Source: DASZHJ01 sp035517495 (GTDB lineage Bacteria > Pseudomonadota > Alphaproteobacteria > ATCC43930 > CGMCC-115725). Taken from it: DNA of 64,000 nt. Made by a program: the position numbers and the translations under genes. Below the pieces are notes generated by a model that had not been told where the DNA came from, did no database searches, and saw nothing but the letters and a program-made list of their open reading frames with translations. Positions 1-7,912 of this stretch are shown here, in pieces. Within the stretch, counting starts at the first letter, position 1. Each line of letters starts with the position of its first letter. The DNA lies in assembly GCA_035517495.1 (NCBI GenBank), contig DATIYT010000134.1, positions 1-64,000 on the forward strand. Reading direction: 5' to 3'.

Positions 1-1
1 G

Positions 2-190
2 CTCGCCCTGCTGCGCGAGCTGAAGCTGCGCCGCCCGGACCTGCCGGTGATGATGGTCACCGCCTACGGCGACGAGCAGCGCCGCAAATACGCCGCCGAG
101 TTCGGCGCCGCCGACTTCCTCACCAAGCCCGTCGATTTCGATGCCCTCAAGGAGAACCTGCGCCGGCTGCCGAGTTTGCCCACCACATGA
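2..190 (+). CDS. Response regulator receiver domain protein, C-terminal end (partial)
   Basis: The reading frame enters from the left edge and ends at a TGA at 188-190. The 62 visible residues match the last part of a CheY-like receiver domain. There is a beta-4 strand with the conserved Thr (MMVTAYG), then an AAEFGAADFLTKPVDF segment carrying the conserved Lys before the cis-Pro (TKPVD), then the last helix. Because the start is missing I cannot tell whether this is a single-domain regulator or the receiver end of a hybrid histidine kinase. Its stop codon overlaps the start of the next gene (ATGA, 187-190), so the two proteins are probably co-translated parts of one phosphorelay. Confidence 0.8.
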   Translation, partial: LALLRELKLRRPDLPVMMVTAYGDEQRRKYAAEFGAADFLTKPVDFDALKENLRRLPSLPTT

Positions 191-1272
191 GCCCCGCAAA
201 AATCCTCGCCGTCGACGACGAACCCGATTTCGAGCTGTTGCTCAAGCAACGCTTCCGCCGGCAAATTCGCGACAAGGAATTCGCCTTCCAGTTTGCCCAT
301 CACGGCGAGGAAGCCTTGAGTGTGCTCGCGGCCGACATGGGGATCGAGTTGTTGCTGCTCGACATCAACATGCCGGTCATGGACGGCCTCACTCTGCTGT
401 CGCACTTGCGCGAGCGACAGTCGTCCGTGAAGGCCATCATCGTTTCCGCCTATGGCGATATGGCGAACTTGCGAACCGCGATGAATCGCGGCGCATTCGA
501 TTTCGTCACCAAGCCCGTCGACTTGAACGACCTCGAAATCACCATCCGAAAGACGCTCGCCGACATCGCCAAGTTGCGCGAGATCGAGCGCCTGCGTGCC
601 GCCGCCGAGCGGGCGCGCACCAACCTCTCGCGATACTTCTCGCCCAATATCGTCGAAATGCTGGCGGCTCGGGACGAGCCGCTGGGGACCGTTCGACGGC
701 AAACCGTCGCCGTGCTGTTCGTCGATATCGTGGGCTTCACCCGCATGGCCGAGACGATGGCGCCTGAAGCAGTGGTGACCCTTTTGCGCGAGTTTCACGA
801 GCGGATGACCGCGCAAATCTTCACCTGCGGCGGCACCGTCGAGAAATACATCGGGGATGCCATCTTCGCGGTCTTCGGCGTACCGACACCGAGCGAGAAC
901 GACGCCGCCAACGCGCTCACCTGTGCCGAGCTGATGCTGGCGGCACTCGACCAGTGGAACGACGAACGCCGGGAACGGGGCGAGCCGCCGCTGTCGATCG
1001 GCATCGGCCTCAACTACGGACCCGCGGTGCTCGGCGACGTCGGTAGCGAGCACAGCATGTCGTTCACTGTCATCGGCGACACGGTGAACACGGCGAGCCG
1101 GCTGCAGGCGCTGACGCGCAGCCTCGGCACGTCGCTCGTCGTCGGCGACGCCCTGGTGAGCGCGGCCAAGGCTGCTGGCGGCCCGGTTGAGCCGCTCGAC
1201 CGCCTTTGCGATCAAGGCGACCAGTCGCTTCGCGGAAGGGTGGGTACGATCCGGGTGTGGACGCGACCGTAG
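187..1272 (+). CDS. Response regulator with class III adenylate/guanylate cyclase output domain
   Basis: This 361-residue protein has an N-terminal receiver domain (about 1-125) with the acidic pair D10/D11, the phospho-acceptor D59 (LLLLDINMP) and K109 (TKPVD). A short helical linker (about 126-146) leads to a class III nucleotide cyclase homology domain. The metal-binding aspartates are D180 (FVDIVGFT) and D224 (KYIGDAIFAVFG). K220 sits at the purine-specifying Lys position, and the GDTVNTASR motif supplies the transition-state Asn and Arg. A Thr (FTVIGD) occupies the second purine-contact position, which points to a class IIIb adenylate cyclase. The likely role is cAMP synthesis controlled by phosphorylation. 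The sensor kinase probably lies upstream of the window, because this start overlaps the preceding receiver gene by 4 bp. Confidence 0.9.
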   Translation: MSPAKILAVDDEPDFELLLKQRFRRQIRDKEFAFQFAHHGEEALSVLAADMGIELLLLDINMPVMDGLTLLSHLRERQSSVKAIIVSAYGDMANLRTAMNRGAFDFVTKPVDLNDLEITIRKTLADIAKLREIERLRAAAERARTNLSRYFSPNIVEMLAARDEPLGTVRRQTVAVLFVDIVGFTRMAETMAPEAVVTLLREFHERMTAQIFTCGGTVEKYIGDAIFAVFGVPTPSENDAANALTCAELMLAALDQWNDERRERGEPPLSIGIGLNYGPAVLGDVGSEHSMSFTVIGDTVNTASRLQALTRSLGTSLVVGDALVSAAKAAGGPVEPLDRLCDQGDQSLRGRVGTIRVWTRP

Positions 1273-1280
1273 TTCAGCCT

Positions 1281-1823
1281 CTACCCCCAATCCTCGCGGC
1301 GAATTCGATAGAGGACGTGGCGGCGCAGCGGATGCCCTTCGGGCACCCGCGGATGGTCGAAATCGTCGTGCTCGGAGCACGTCATATGCAGACGCTCCAT
1401 AACGCGCCGAGAGCGATGATTGGCCGGGGCGGTGAAGGCCACGACTTCGCGGAACCCGAGTTGCCGAAAACCATGGTCCAGCGCCGCCGCCGCGGCTTCG
1501 GTCGCATAGCCCCGCGCCCAATGAGAGCGCGCAAGGCGCCAACCGACCTCCACGGCCGGCGTGAAATGGCTTTCGAATCCCACGACCGAAAGTCCGACCA
1601 TGCCGATGAAGGGAGCGATATCCGAAAGTTCGACGGCCCAGAATCCGAACCGGTGCTCCGCGAGATGCGCGCGTATGCGGGCCGCGAGCACGTCGCTGGC
1701 GGCCCGTCCCTCCAGGGGAAGCAGATATCGCATCACCTCGGGGTCGGCCGCCATGGCGGCAAAGGCATCGAGATCGCTATCGCGCCATTCCCGCAGCAGC
1801 AATCGCGGCGTGCGCAGACCCAC
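1281..1823 (-). CDS. GNAT family N-acetyltransferase (RimJ/RimL type)
   Basis: This 180-residue protein begins at a GTG. It has the N-terminal pattern of RimJ/RimL-like GNAT enzymes (LRTPRLLLREWRDSDLDAF) and an acetyl-CoA binding region (GWRLARSHWARGYATEA), followed by a motif-B helix with NHRSRRVMERL. The family transfers acetyl groups from acetyl-CoA to N-termini or small amines; the substrate cannot be read from the sequence. The gene starts 7 bp after the gatB stop on the same strand and is probably the last gene of the gatCAB transcript. It ends 8 bp from the convergent cyclase gene, leaving no room for a separate terminator. Confidence 0.85.
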   Translation of the reverse strand: MGLRTPRLLLREWRDSDLDAFAAMAADPEVMRYLLPLEGRAASDVLAARIRAHLAEHRFGFWAVELSDIAPFIGMVGLSVVGFESHFTPAVEVGWRLARSHWARGYATEAAAAALDHGFRQLGFREVVAFTAPANHRSRRVMERLHMTCSEHDDFDHPRVPEGHPLRRHVLYRIRREDWG

Positions 1824-1830
1824 CGTCCCC

Positions 1831-3315
1831 TCAGCTCATCAGCTTTTTCTTCAAGAGCTCATTGACCAGCGCGGGATTGGCCTTGCCTTGGGTCGCCTTC
1901 ATCACCTGGCCCACGAAGAACCCAAAGAGCTTGTCCTTGCCTGAGCGGTACTCGGCGACCTTGGCTGCTTGTGCCGCAAGCACGGCGTCGATCTCGCGTT
2001 CGATCTGTCCGGTGTCGGTGACTTGGCGCAGACCCCGCTCTTCGACGATCGCAGCCGGAGCCTTACCGGTCTCCGCCATCGCCGAGAAAACGTCCTTTGC
2101 GAGGCGTCCCGAGATCGTGCCGTCATACTGCAGCGCCAGCAGCTCGGCCAACATCGGCGCCGTCACCGCGAACTCGGCAATCGTCTTGCCGGCCTCCCGA
2201 AGCGCTCCGAAATACTCGGTCGTCACGAGATTTGCGGCGTCGGCCGCGACACGTTTCGGCTCTTGCGCCGGTGCCCTCGCGCGCGCTTCCGAAAGAACCC
2301 CTTCGTAAAAATCGGCGGTTTCCTTCTCCGCCACCAGCACGCTCGCGAGATAGGGCGAAAGCCTCAGCTCCGATTCGAAGCGGTGCTTCTTGGCGTCGGG
2401 CAGCTCCGGCAGGTCCGCGCGCAACCGCTCAACCCAATCGCGCTCCAGCACCAGCGGCAGCAGATCGGGATCGGGGAAATAGCGATAGTCGTGCGCATGC
2501 TCCTTGGATCGCATGGGGCGTGTCACGCCGCGCGCGGCATCGAAGAGCCGCGTTTCCTGCTCTACGACGCCGCCGTCTTCCAATATTCCGATCTGGCGGC
2601 GAGCCTCGTATTCGATCGCTTGCATGACGAAACGTACGGAGTTGACGTTCTTGATCTCGGCGCGCGTCCCCAATGCGGCACCAGGCTTGCGCACGGAGAC
2701 ATTGCAGTCGCAGCGCAGCGATCCCTCTTCCATATTGCCGTCGCAGGTGCCGAGATAACGCAGGATCGAGCGTAGCTTGCGCAGATATACACCCGCCTCC
2801 TCCGCGCTGCGAAGATCGGGCTCCGACACGATCTCCATCAGCGCGACCCCCGCGCGGTTCAAGTCCACATAGGTGAACTCGGGGTGCTGGTCGTGCAGGC
2901 TCTTCCCGGCATCCTGCTCCAGGTGCAGCCGGGTGATGCCGATCTCGCGCGTCGAACCGTCGGGCATATCGAGGACGACCTTGCCCTTGCCGACGATCGG
3001 TCGTTGGTACTGCGATATCTGATAGCCCGCGGGAAGATCGGCGTAGAAATAGTTCTTCCGGTCGAACACCGACACCAGGTTGATTTGGGCGGCGATACCG
3101 AGGCCGGTCTTCACGGCCTGCTCGACGCAGTGGCGGTTGATCACCGGCAGCATGCCCGGAAACGCCGCATCGATGAAGGAAACCTGCGTGTTGGGCTCGG
3201 CGCCGAAACCGGTGGCGGCACCCGAGAACAGCTTTGCCTGCGAGATCACCTGGGCATGCACCTCGAGGCCGATCACGACTTCCCAAGGCCCGGTGCGGCC
3301 CTCGATCAGGCTCAT
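1831..3315 (-). CDS. gatB: Asp-tRNA(Asn)/Glu-tRNA(Gln) amidotransferase subunit B
   Basis: This 494-residue protein is the tRNA-binding kinase-like subunit of the GatCAB complex, which converts mischarged Glu-tRNA(Gln) and Asp-tRNA(Asn) into Gln-tRNA and Asn-tRNA. The signature region near the N-terminus (VVIGLEVHAQ) is followed by FDRKNYFYADLPAGYQISQY and later by VDLNRAGVALMEIVSEPD and GSLRCDCNVSVR, all typical of GatB. The C-terminal helical plus YqeY-like tail ends with NELLKKKLMS. Its length is normal for the family. The start overlaps the gatA stop by 4 bp (3312-3315), indicating translational coupling. Confidence 0.97.
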   Translation of the reverse strand: MSLIEGRTGPWEVVIGLEVHAQVISQAKLFSGAATGFGAEPNTQVSFIDAAFPGMLPVINRHCVEQAVKTGLGIAAQINLVSVFDRKNYFYADLPAGYQISQYQRPIVGKGKVVLDMPDGSTREIGITRLHLEQDAGKSLHDQHPEFTYVDLNRAGVALMEIVSEPDLRSAEEAGVYLRKLRSILRYLGTCDGNMEEGSLRCDCNVSVRKPGAALGTRAEIKNVNSVRFVMQAIEYEARRQIGILEDGGVVEQETRLFDAARGVTRPMRSKEHAHDYRYFPDPDLLPLVLERDWVERLRADLPELPDAKKHRFESELRLSPYLASVLVAEKETADFYEGVLSEARARAPAQEPKRVAADAANLVTTEYFGALREAGKTIAEFAVTAPMLAELLALQYDGTISGRLAKDVFSAMAETGKAPAAIVEERGLRQVTDTGQIEREIDAVLAAQAAKVAEYRSGKDKLFGFFVGQVMKATQGKANPALVNELLKKKLMS

Positions 3316-4799
3316 GCGCCGCCTCCCGCGATGAACTGCGGCCGTGCGGTGAAATTGGCGGCGCGCTCGATGACGCCGCCCACGCGCAGCACCGTCGCCT
3401 CATCGAAGGCGCGGCCGATCACCTGCAGGCCGAGCGGCGTCTGTTCCGCCGAGAGGCCCGCGGGGACCGAAAGGCCGGGCAATCCCGACAGATTGCCGGG
3501 CACGGTGAAGACGTCGTTCAGGTACATGGCGACGGGGTCGTCGCTGCGCTCGCCGATCGGGAAAGCGGCGGAAGGCGCTGTCGGCGTCAGGATCACATCG
3601 ACGGTCTTGAAGGCTTCGGAAAAATCGCTCGCAATCAGCGCACGCAGCTTCTGCGCTTTGATGTAATAAGCGTCGTAGTAGCCCGCCGAGAGCACGTAGG
3701 TTCCGATCAAGACGCGCCGCTTTACCTCGGCGCCAAAGCCCCTGGCGCGCGTCTCCTCGTACATCTGGTCGAGCGTCTCGCCAGGAATGCGCAGGCCGAA
3801 GCGCACGCCGTCGTAGCGCGCCAGGTTGGACGAAGCTTCGGCGGGCGCGATGATGTAGTAGGCGGGGAGCGCATATTTGGTCTTGGGCAGGCTGATATCG
3901 ACCGGCGTCGCCCCGGCCTCTTTCATCCACCCGATCCCCTGCTGCCAGAGCGCTTCGATCTCCGCCGGCATGCCGTCGATCCGATACTCCCTGGGAATGC
4001 CGACTTTGAGGCCTCGGATGTCGCCGGTAAGCGCCGCGGCATAATCCGGCACCGGGATCGGCGCCGAGGTCGAATCCTTGGGATCATGCCCCGCCATCGC
4101 CCGCAGCATCAGCGCGGCGTCCCGCACGCCGCGCGTCAGCGGGCCGGCTTGGTCGAGCGACGAGGCGAAGGCGACGATGCCCCAGCGCGAGCAGCGCCCG
4201 TAAGTCGGCTTCAGGCCGACGATGCCCGTGAAACTCGCGGGCTGGCGGATCGAGCCGCCCGTATCGGTTCCGGTCGCACCCATTGCCGCGCGTGCCGCCA
4301 CCGCCGCTGCCGAGCCGCCGGACGATCCGCCGGGCACCAGCGGACGGTTGTCGCCGCGGCGCCGCCAGGGATTTTCCACGGGACCAAAGGCGCTGGTCGT
4401 GTTGGAGGAGCCCATGGCGAACTCGTCCATATTCACCTTGCCGAGCAGCACCGCGCCGGAAGACCAGAGCTTTTCGGTCACCGTCGATTCATAGGGTGGC
4501 TTGAAACCCTCGAGGATGCGTGATCCGGCGGTGGTCTGGATGCCCTTGGTGCAAAAAAGATCCTTGATCGCGAGCGGAATCCCCTCGAGCAGCCCGCCCT
4601 CGCCCCGCCGCAGCCGTTGATCCGAGGCTTCAGCCATAGCCAGCGCTTGCTCGGGTGTTTCGACCAGAAAAGCGTTGAGCGAGCGCGCCGACTCGACCGC
4701 CTTAATGTGCGCTTGCGCCAGTTCGCGCGCGGAAAATTCGCGTTTGTCGAGCCCTTCCCGCGCCGCGGTGATGGTGAGCTCGGTGAGCGCCGTCATCAC
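3312..4799 (-). CDS. gatA: Asp-tRNA(Asn)/Glu-tRNA(Gln) amidotransferase subunit A
   Basis: This 495-residue amidase-signature enzyme is the glutaminase subunit of GatCAB; it releases ammonia from glutamine and channels it to GatB. The Ser-cisSer-Lys triad is visible as K79 (PLAIKDLF), S159 (VPGGSSGGSAA) and S183 (TDTGGSIRQPA). The N-terminal helix and the C-terminal GLSVPAG..PLGLQVIG block are also typical. The gene lies between gatC and gatB with 4-bp overlaps on both sides (4796-4799 and 3312-3315). The second Met is an alternative start. The whole operon reads from the gatC end, back to back with ruvX. Confidence 0.97.
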   Translation of the reverse strand: MMTALTELTITAAREGLDKREFSARELAQAHIKAVESARSLNAFLVETPEQALAMAEASDQRLRRGEGGLLEGIPLAIKDLFCTKGIQTTAGSRILEGFKPPYESTVTEKLWSSGAVLLGKVNMDEFAMGSSNTTSAFGPVENPWRRRGDNRPLVPGGSSGGSAAAVAARAAMGATGTDTGGSIRQPASFTGIVGLKPTYGRCSRWGIVAFASSLDQAGPLTRGVRDAALMLRAMAGHDPKDSTSAPIPVPDYAAALTGDIRGLKVGIPREYRIDGMPAEIEALWQQGIGWMKEAGATPVDISLPKTKYALPAYYIIAPAEASSNLARYDGVRFGLRIPGETLDQMYEETRARGFGAEVKRRVLIGTYVLSAGYYDAYYIKAQKLRALIASDFSEAFKTVDVILTPTAPSAAFPIGERSDDPVAMYLNDVFTVPGNLSGLPGLSVPAGLSAEQTPLGLQVIGRAFDEATVLRVGGVIERAANFTARPQFIAGGGA

Positions 4800-5083
4800 T
4801 CCACGACCTTGGGCACGACAAAGAAGCCCTTCGCCTGTTCCGGCGCGTTGGCGAGGATTTCGTCACGCCGACCGCCATCCGTGACCTCGTCCTCGCGCAT
4901 CGGAAGCGTCATCTCGACAACGCTCGCCATCGGCTCGACGCCCTCTGTCGAGACCTCGTTGAGCTGCTCGATCCAGGTCAGAATGCCCGAAAGTTCCTTG
5001 GCCAAGGCTTCGCGCGCCTCGGCGGGCACCTTGATGCGCGCCAGGATCGCAATCCGCGCCACGGTGTCCTTGTCCAACGCCAT
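4796..5083 (-). CDS. gatC: Asp-tRNA(Asn)/Glu-tRNA(Gln) amidotransferase subunit C
   Basis: This 95-residue protein is the small stabilising subunit of GatCAB, which wraps around GatA and contacts GatB. The N-terminal helix (DTVARIAILARIKV), the LSGILTWIEQLNEVSTEGVEP block and the C-terminal NAPEQAKGFFVVPKVVE tail are diagnostic. It is the first gene of gatC-gatA-gatB-GNAT. A good ribosome-binding sequence (AAGGAG on the minus strand) lies just upstream of the start. The start is about 40 bp from the divergent ruvX start, so promoters for both directions must lie in or near that short gap. Confidence 0.97.
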   Translation of the reverse strand: MALDKDTVARIAILARIKVPAEAREALAKELSGILTWIEQLNEVSTEGVEPMASVVEMTLPMREDEVTDGGRRDEILANAPEQAKGFFVVPKVVE

Positions 5084-5122
5084 TATATTGCTGTCTCCTT
5101 GGGCGAAGAATTAGCATCGCCC

Positions 5123-5587
5123 ATGCCCCTCTGCAATCCCAGCGACCTCAAGGATTTCCTCCAGCCAGGCCAGCGGCTGCTCGGCCTCGATGTCGGCACC
5201 AAGACCATCGGGCTTGCGCTCTCGGACACACGGCTCGCGATTGCGACCCCGCTTAAAACCCTCCGCCGCACGCGCTTTCAAGCGGATGCGACAACACTGT
5301 TCCGCGAGATTGAATCCCACGGCGTCGGCGCTCTGGTGATCGGACTGCCGATCCAGCTCGACGGCCGCGAAGGGCCGCGCGCCCAATCGGTGCGCCAATT
5401 CGCACGCAACCTCATGATGCTCAATGACCTGCCGGTCGCGTTTTGGGACGAGCGCTTCTCCACCGCCGCCGTCGAGCGCACCATGATCGAAGCCGATCTG
5501 ACCCGGCGGCGCCGCAAGGCCATCATCGACCGCAGCGCCGCGGCGTACATTCTCCAGGGATTGCTGGACCGGTTGGCGCATGGGTAA
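5123..5587 (+). CDS. ruvX: Pre-16S rRNA nuclease / Holliday junction resolvase-like YqgF
   Basis: The 154-residue protein has the RNase H-like YqgF fold. It shows the first acidic motif in GLDVGTKTIGLALSD, the GLPIQLDGREGP loop, the FWDERFSTAAVE motif, and a last acidic residue near the C-terminus (KAIIDRSAAAYILQ). The family matures the 5' end of 16S rRNA and is also named as a putative Holliday junction resolvase. I chose the ATG at 5123; a TTG at 5099 would add eight residues but lies very close to the divergent gatC start. The gene is followed 78 bp later by pyrB. Confidence 0.92.
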   Translation: MPLCNPSDLKDFLQPGQRLLGLDVGTKTIGLALSDTRLAIATPLKTLRRTRFQADATTLFREIESHGVGALVIGLPIQLDGREGPRAQSVRQFARNLMMLNDLPVAFWDERFSTAAVERTMIEADLTRRRRKAIIDRSAAAYILQGLLDRLAHG

Positions 5588-5665
5588 GAATCTGCGGCCG
5601 AACGCGCTCGACCAGGCTCTCGGATATTGCAGCCGGGGCGCCGGGTCCCTATATTGCCGCCTTTA

Positions 5666-6634
5666 ATGACCATCGCCAACGAGCCCGCTCGCTTTCTCCA
5701 CCGGCACATCCTGGGGATCGAGGGCCTTTCACCCGACGACATCACGCTGCTGCTCGACAAGTCGGAGACCTACGTCGAGCAGAACCGGCAAGCGGACAAG
5801 AAGCGCTCGCTGCTGCGCGGCCGCACGATCATCAATCTTTTCTTCGAGAATTCGACGCGCACGCGCACATCCTTCGAGCTCGCCGGGAAGCGGCTGGGCG
5901 GCGATGTCATCAACATGTCGGTAGCCGGCAGCTCGATCAAGAAGGGGGAGACCCTGATCGATACCGCCGTCACCTTGAACGCGATGCACCCGGACGTCCT
6001 GATCGTGCGCCATCCCGAGTCGGGTGCCGTGCACCTGCTCGCGCAAAAGGTGAATTGCGCCGTCATCAACGCCGGTGACGGCACGCACGAGCATCCAACT
6101 CAGGCGCTGCTGGACGCCCTCACGATCCGACGGCGCAAAGGCCGGTTGCAGGGCCTCGTGGTGGCGATCTGCGGCGATATCGCCCACAGCCGCGTCGCGC
6201 GCTCCAATATCCACTTGCTCAACACCATGGGCGCCCGCGTCCGGGTGGTGGCGCCCAGAACCCTGCTCCCGGCGGAGATCGAGCGCATGGGCGTCGAAGT
6301 GTTCACGGACATGCGCGCCGGGCTTCGCGAGGTCGACATCGTGATGATGCTGCGCCTTCAGACTGAACGCATGCAGGGCAGCTTCGTACCCTCCGTGCGC
6401 GAGTACTACCACTTCTTCGGCCTCGATCAGCAAAAGCTCGCCGCGGCCAAGCCCGATGCGCTCATCATGCATCCAGGTCCGATGAACCGCGGTGTCGAAA
6501 TCGACAGCGAGGTCGCCGACGACATCGACCGCAGCCTGATACGCCAGCAGGTTGAAATCGGCGTCGCGGTTCGCATGGGCTGCCTCGAAGTCCTGGCCGC
6601 GCACGACCTCGGCAACGGGCCGCCGCTTCCGTGA
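5666..6634 (+). CDS. pyrB: Aspartate carbamoyltransferase catalytic subunit
   Basis: This 322-residue enzyme condenses carbamoyl phosphate with aspartate in de novo pyrimidine synthesis. The carbamoyl phosphate motif (ENSTRTRTSFE) is near residue 60, followed by the mobile loop SSIKKGETL, then HPTQALLD, and MHPGPMNRGVEI near the C-terminus. I chose the ATG at 5666 because homologues begin just before the FLHRHILGIEGLS segment; an earlier in-frame start at 5627 would add 13 unconserved residues. The stop overlaps the GTG start of the downstream dihydroorotase-like gene by 4 bp. This arrangement is typical of class A ATCases, which need that partner for assembly. Confidence 0.96.
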   Translation: MTIANEPARFLHRHILGIEGLSPDDITLLLDKSETYVEQNRQADKKRSLLRGRTIINLFFENSTRTRTSFELAGKRLGGDVINMSVAGSSIKKGETLIDTAVTLNAMHPDVLIVRHPESGAVHLLAQKVNCAVINAGDGTHEHPTQALLDALTIRRRKGRLQGLVVAICGDIAHSRVARSNIHLLNTMGARVRVVAPRTLLPAEIERMGVEVFTDMRAGLREVDIVMMLRLQTERMQGSFVPSVREYYHFFGLDQQKLAAAKPDALIMHPGPMNRGVEIDSEVADDIDRSLIRQQVEIGVAVRMGCLEVLAAHDLGNGPPLP

Positions 6635-7908
6635 CTCGCACCCTCCTGCGCAACGCGCGCCTGCTCGACCCCGCGAGCGGACTGGACCGCGTCGGCGACC
6701 TGCTGGTCGATGACGGCAAGATAGCGGCGGTCGCGCCGAGCAGCGCCAGCGCCGAGACGGTGATCGACTGCCGCGGCCACTGCCTCGCGCCAGGCCTCGT
6801 CGACATGCGCGCCGAACTGGGCGAGCCCGGGCGCGAGCACACGGAAACAATTGCAAGCGCCAGCGCCGCCGCCGCCGCCGGCGGCATCACCACGATGGTG
6901 GCGCTCCCCAACACCGAGCCGCCGATCGACGACGTGTCGCTGGTCGAGTTCGTCGCCCGGCGGGCGCGCGAAATCCGCGGCGTGAAAATCCACACCTACG
7001 CCGCGGCGACGCGCGGCCTCAAGGGTGAGGAAATCTCCGAGATCGGCCTCCTGAGTGCCGCCGGAGCCGTTGCGTTCACCGATGCGTCGCGAGCCATCGC
7101 CGACGCGCTCGTGCTGCGCCGCGCGCTCGCGTACGCGCGCACCTTCGACGCCCTGGTGGTCCAGCACCCGGAGGAACCACGCCTCGCGGCCGGGGGAGCG
7201 ATGACCGAGGGCGAGACCGCGACCCGGCTCGGCCTCCCAGGCATCACGCCGGCAGCCGAGGTGATAATGATCGAGCGCGACCTGCGCCTCGTCGAGATCA
7301 CGGGCGCACGCTATCACGCGGCCCATGTCTCGACCGCGGCGGCGATCGACGCGGTCCGCCACGCGAAGGCCTGCGGGCTGCCGGTCACTTGCGATACGGC
7401 GCCGCCCTACTTCGCGCTCAACGAAACCGCCGTGGGCGAGTATCGCACTTTCGCCAAGCTGTCGCCGCCGCTGCGTTCGGAAGCCGATCGCCGCGCCGTC
7501 GTCGCCGGCCTCAAGGACGGGACCATTGATGCGATCGCGAGCGATCACTCGCCGCATTCGCAAGATGCGAAACGCCTTCCCTTTGCCTCCGCCGCCTTCG
7601 GCGTCATCGGTCTCGAAACTCTGCTGCCGCTCACGCTCGAGTTGGTCCACAACGGGCATCTGAGCCTTCTTGCGGCGCTGCGCGCGTTGAGCCAGCGCCC
7701 GGCGGAGATCCTGCGCTTGCCCGGCGGCCGTCTTGCCGAAGGCGCGCCGGCCGATCTGGTGCTTTTCGATCCCGACCGGCCGCGCCGCATCGCGGTCGCG
7801 GAGTTTCGTTCGAAGTCCAAGAACTCGCCGTTCGACGGTCGTCCTGTCCAGGGCGTGGTGCTCAGGACAATGGTCGATGGTCGCCTCGTCTTCGAGATAG
7901 CGGAGTAG
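6631..7908 (+). CDS. pyrC': Dihydroorotase-like protein, probably catalytically inactive PyrC'
   Basis: This 425-residue amidohydrolase-fold protein is related to dihydroorotase. It begins at a GTG that overlaps the pyrB stop. The first metal-binding motif of active enzymes (HxH in PGxxDxHxHxREPG) is replaced: residues 60 and 62 are Arg and Glu (PGLVDMRAELGEPG). Later family landmarks remain (YHAAHVST and SDHSPH). The family is known to include inactive PyrC' proteins that serve as scaffolds for the class A ATCase dodecamer, as in Pseudomonas. I therefore infer that this protein structures PyrB and that the real dihydroorotase is encoded elsewhere. Fold and neighbour are clear; inactivity is inferred from the missing ligands. 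Confidence 0.9.
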   Translation: MTRTLLRNARLLDPASGLDRVGDLLVDDGKIAAVAPSSASAETVIDCRGHCLAPGLVDMRAELGEPGREHTETIASASAAAAAGGITTMVALPNTEPPIDDVSLVEFVARRAREIRGVKIHTYAAATRGLKGEEISEIGLLSAAGAVAFTDASRAIADALVLRRALAYARTFDALVVQHPEEPRLAAGGAMTEGETATRLGLPGITPAAEVIMIERDLRLVEITGARYHAAHVSTAAAIDAVRHAKACGLPVTCDTAPPYFALNETAVGEYRTFAKLSPPLRSEADRRAVVAGLKDGTIDAIASDHSPHSQDAKRLPFASAAFGVIGLETLLPLTLELVHNGHLSLLAALRALSQRPAEILRLPGGRLAEGAPADLVLFDPDRPRRIAVAEFRSKSKNSPFDGRPVQGVVLRTMVDGRLVFEIAE

Positions 7909-7912
7909 TGCG

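Noticed and set aside
64..1542. Long minus-strand open frame of about 490 codons opposite the cyclase gene
   Set aside because: It is the antisense of a clear receiver-cyclase and part of a GNAT gene; its translation is Arg/Gly/His-rich with no domain. Long shadow frames are expected at this GC content.
5729..6856. Minus-strand open frame of 375 codons opposite pyrB/pyrC'
   Set aside because: It is fully antisense to conserved genes and its low-complexity Arg/Ala/Val translation has no motif.
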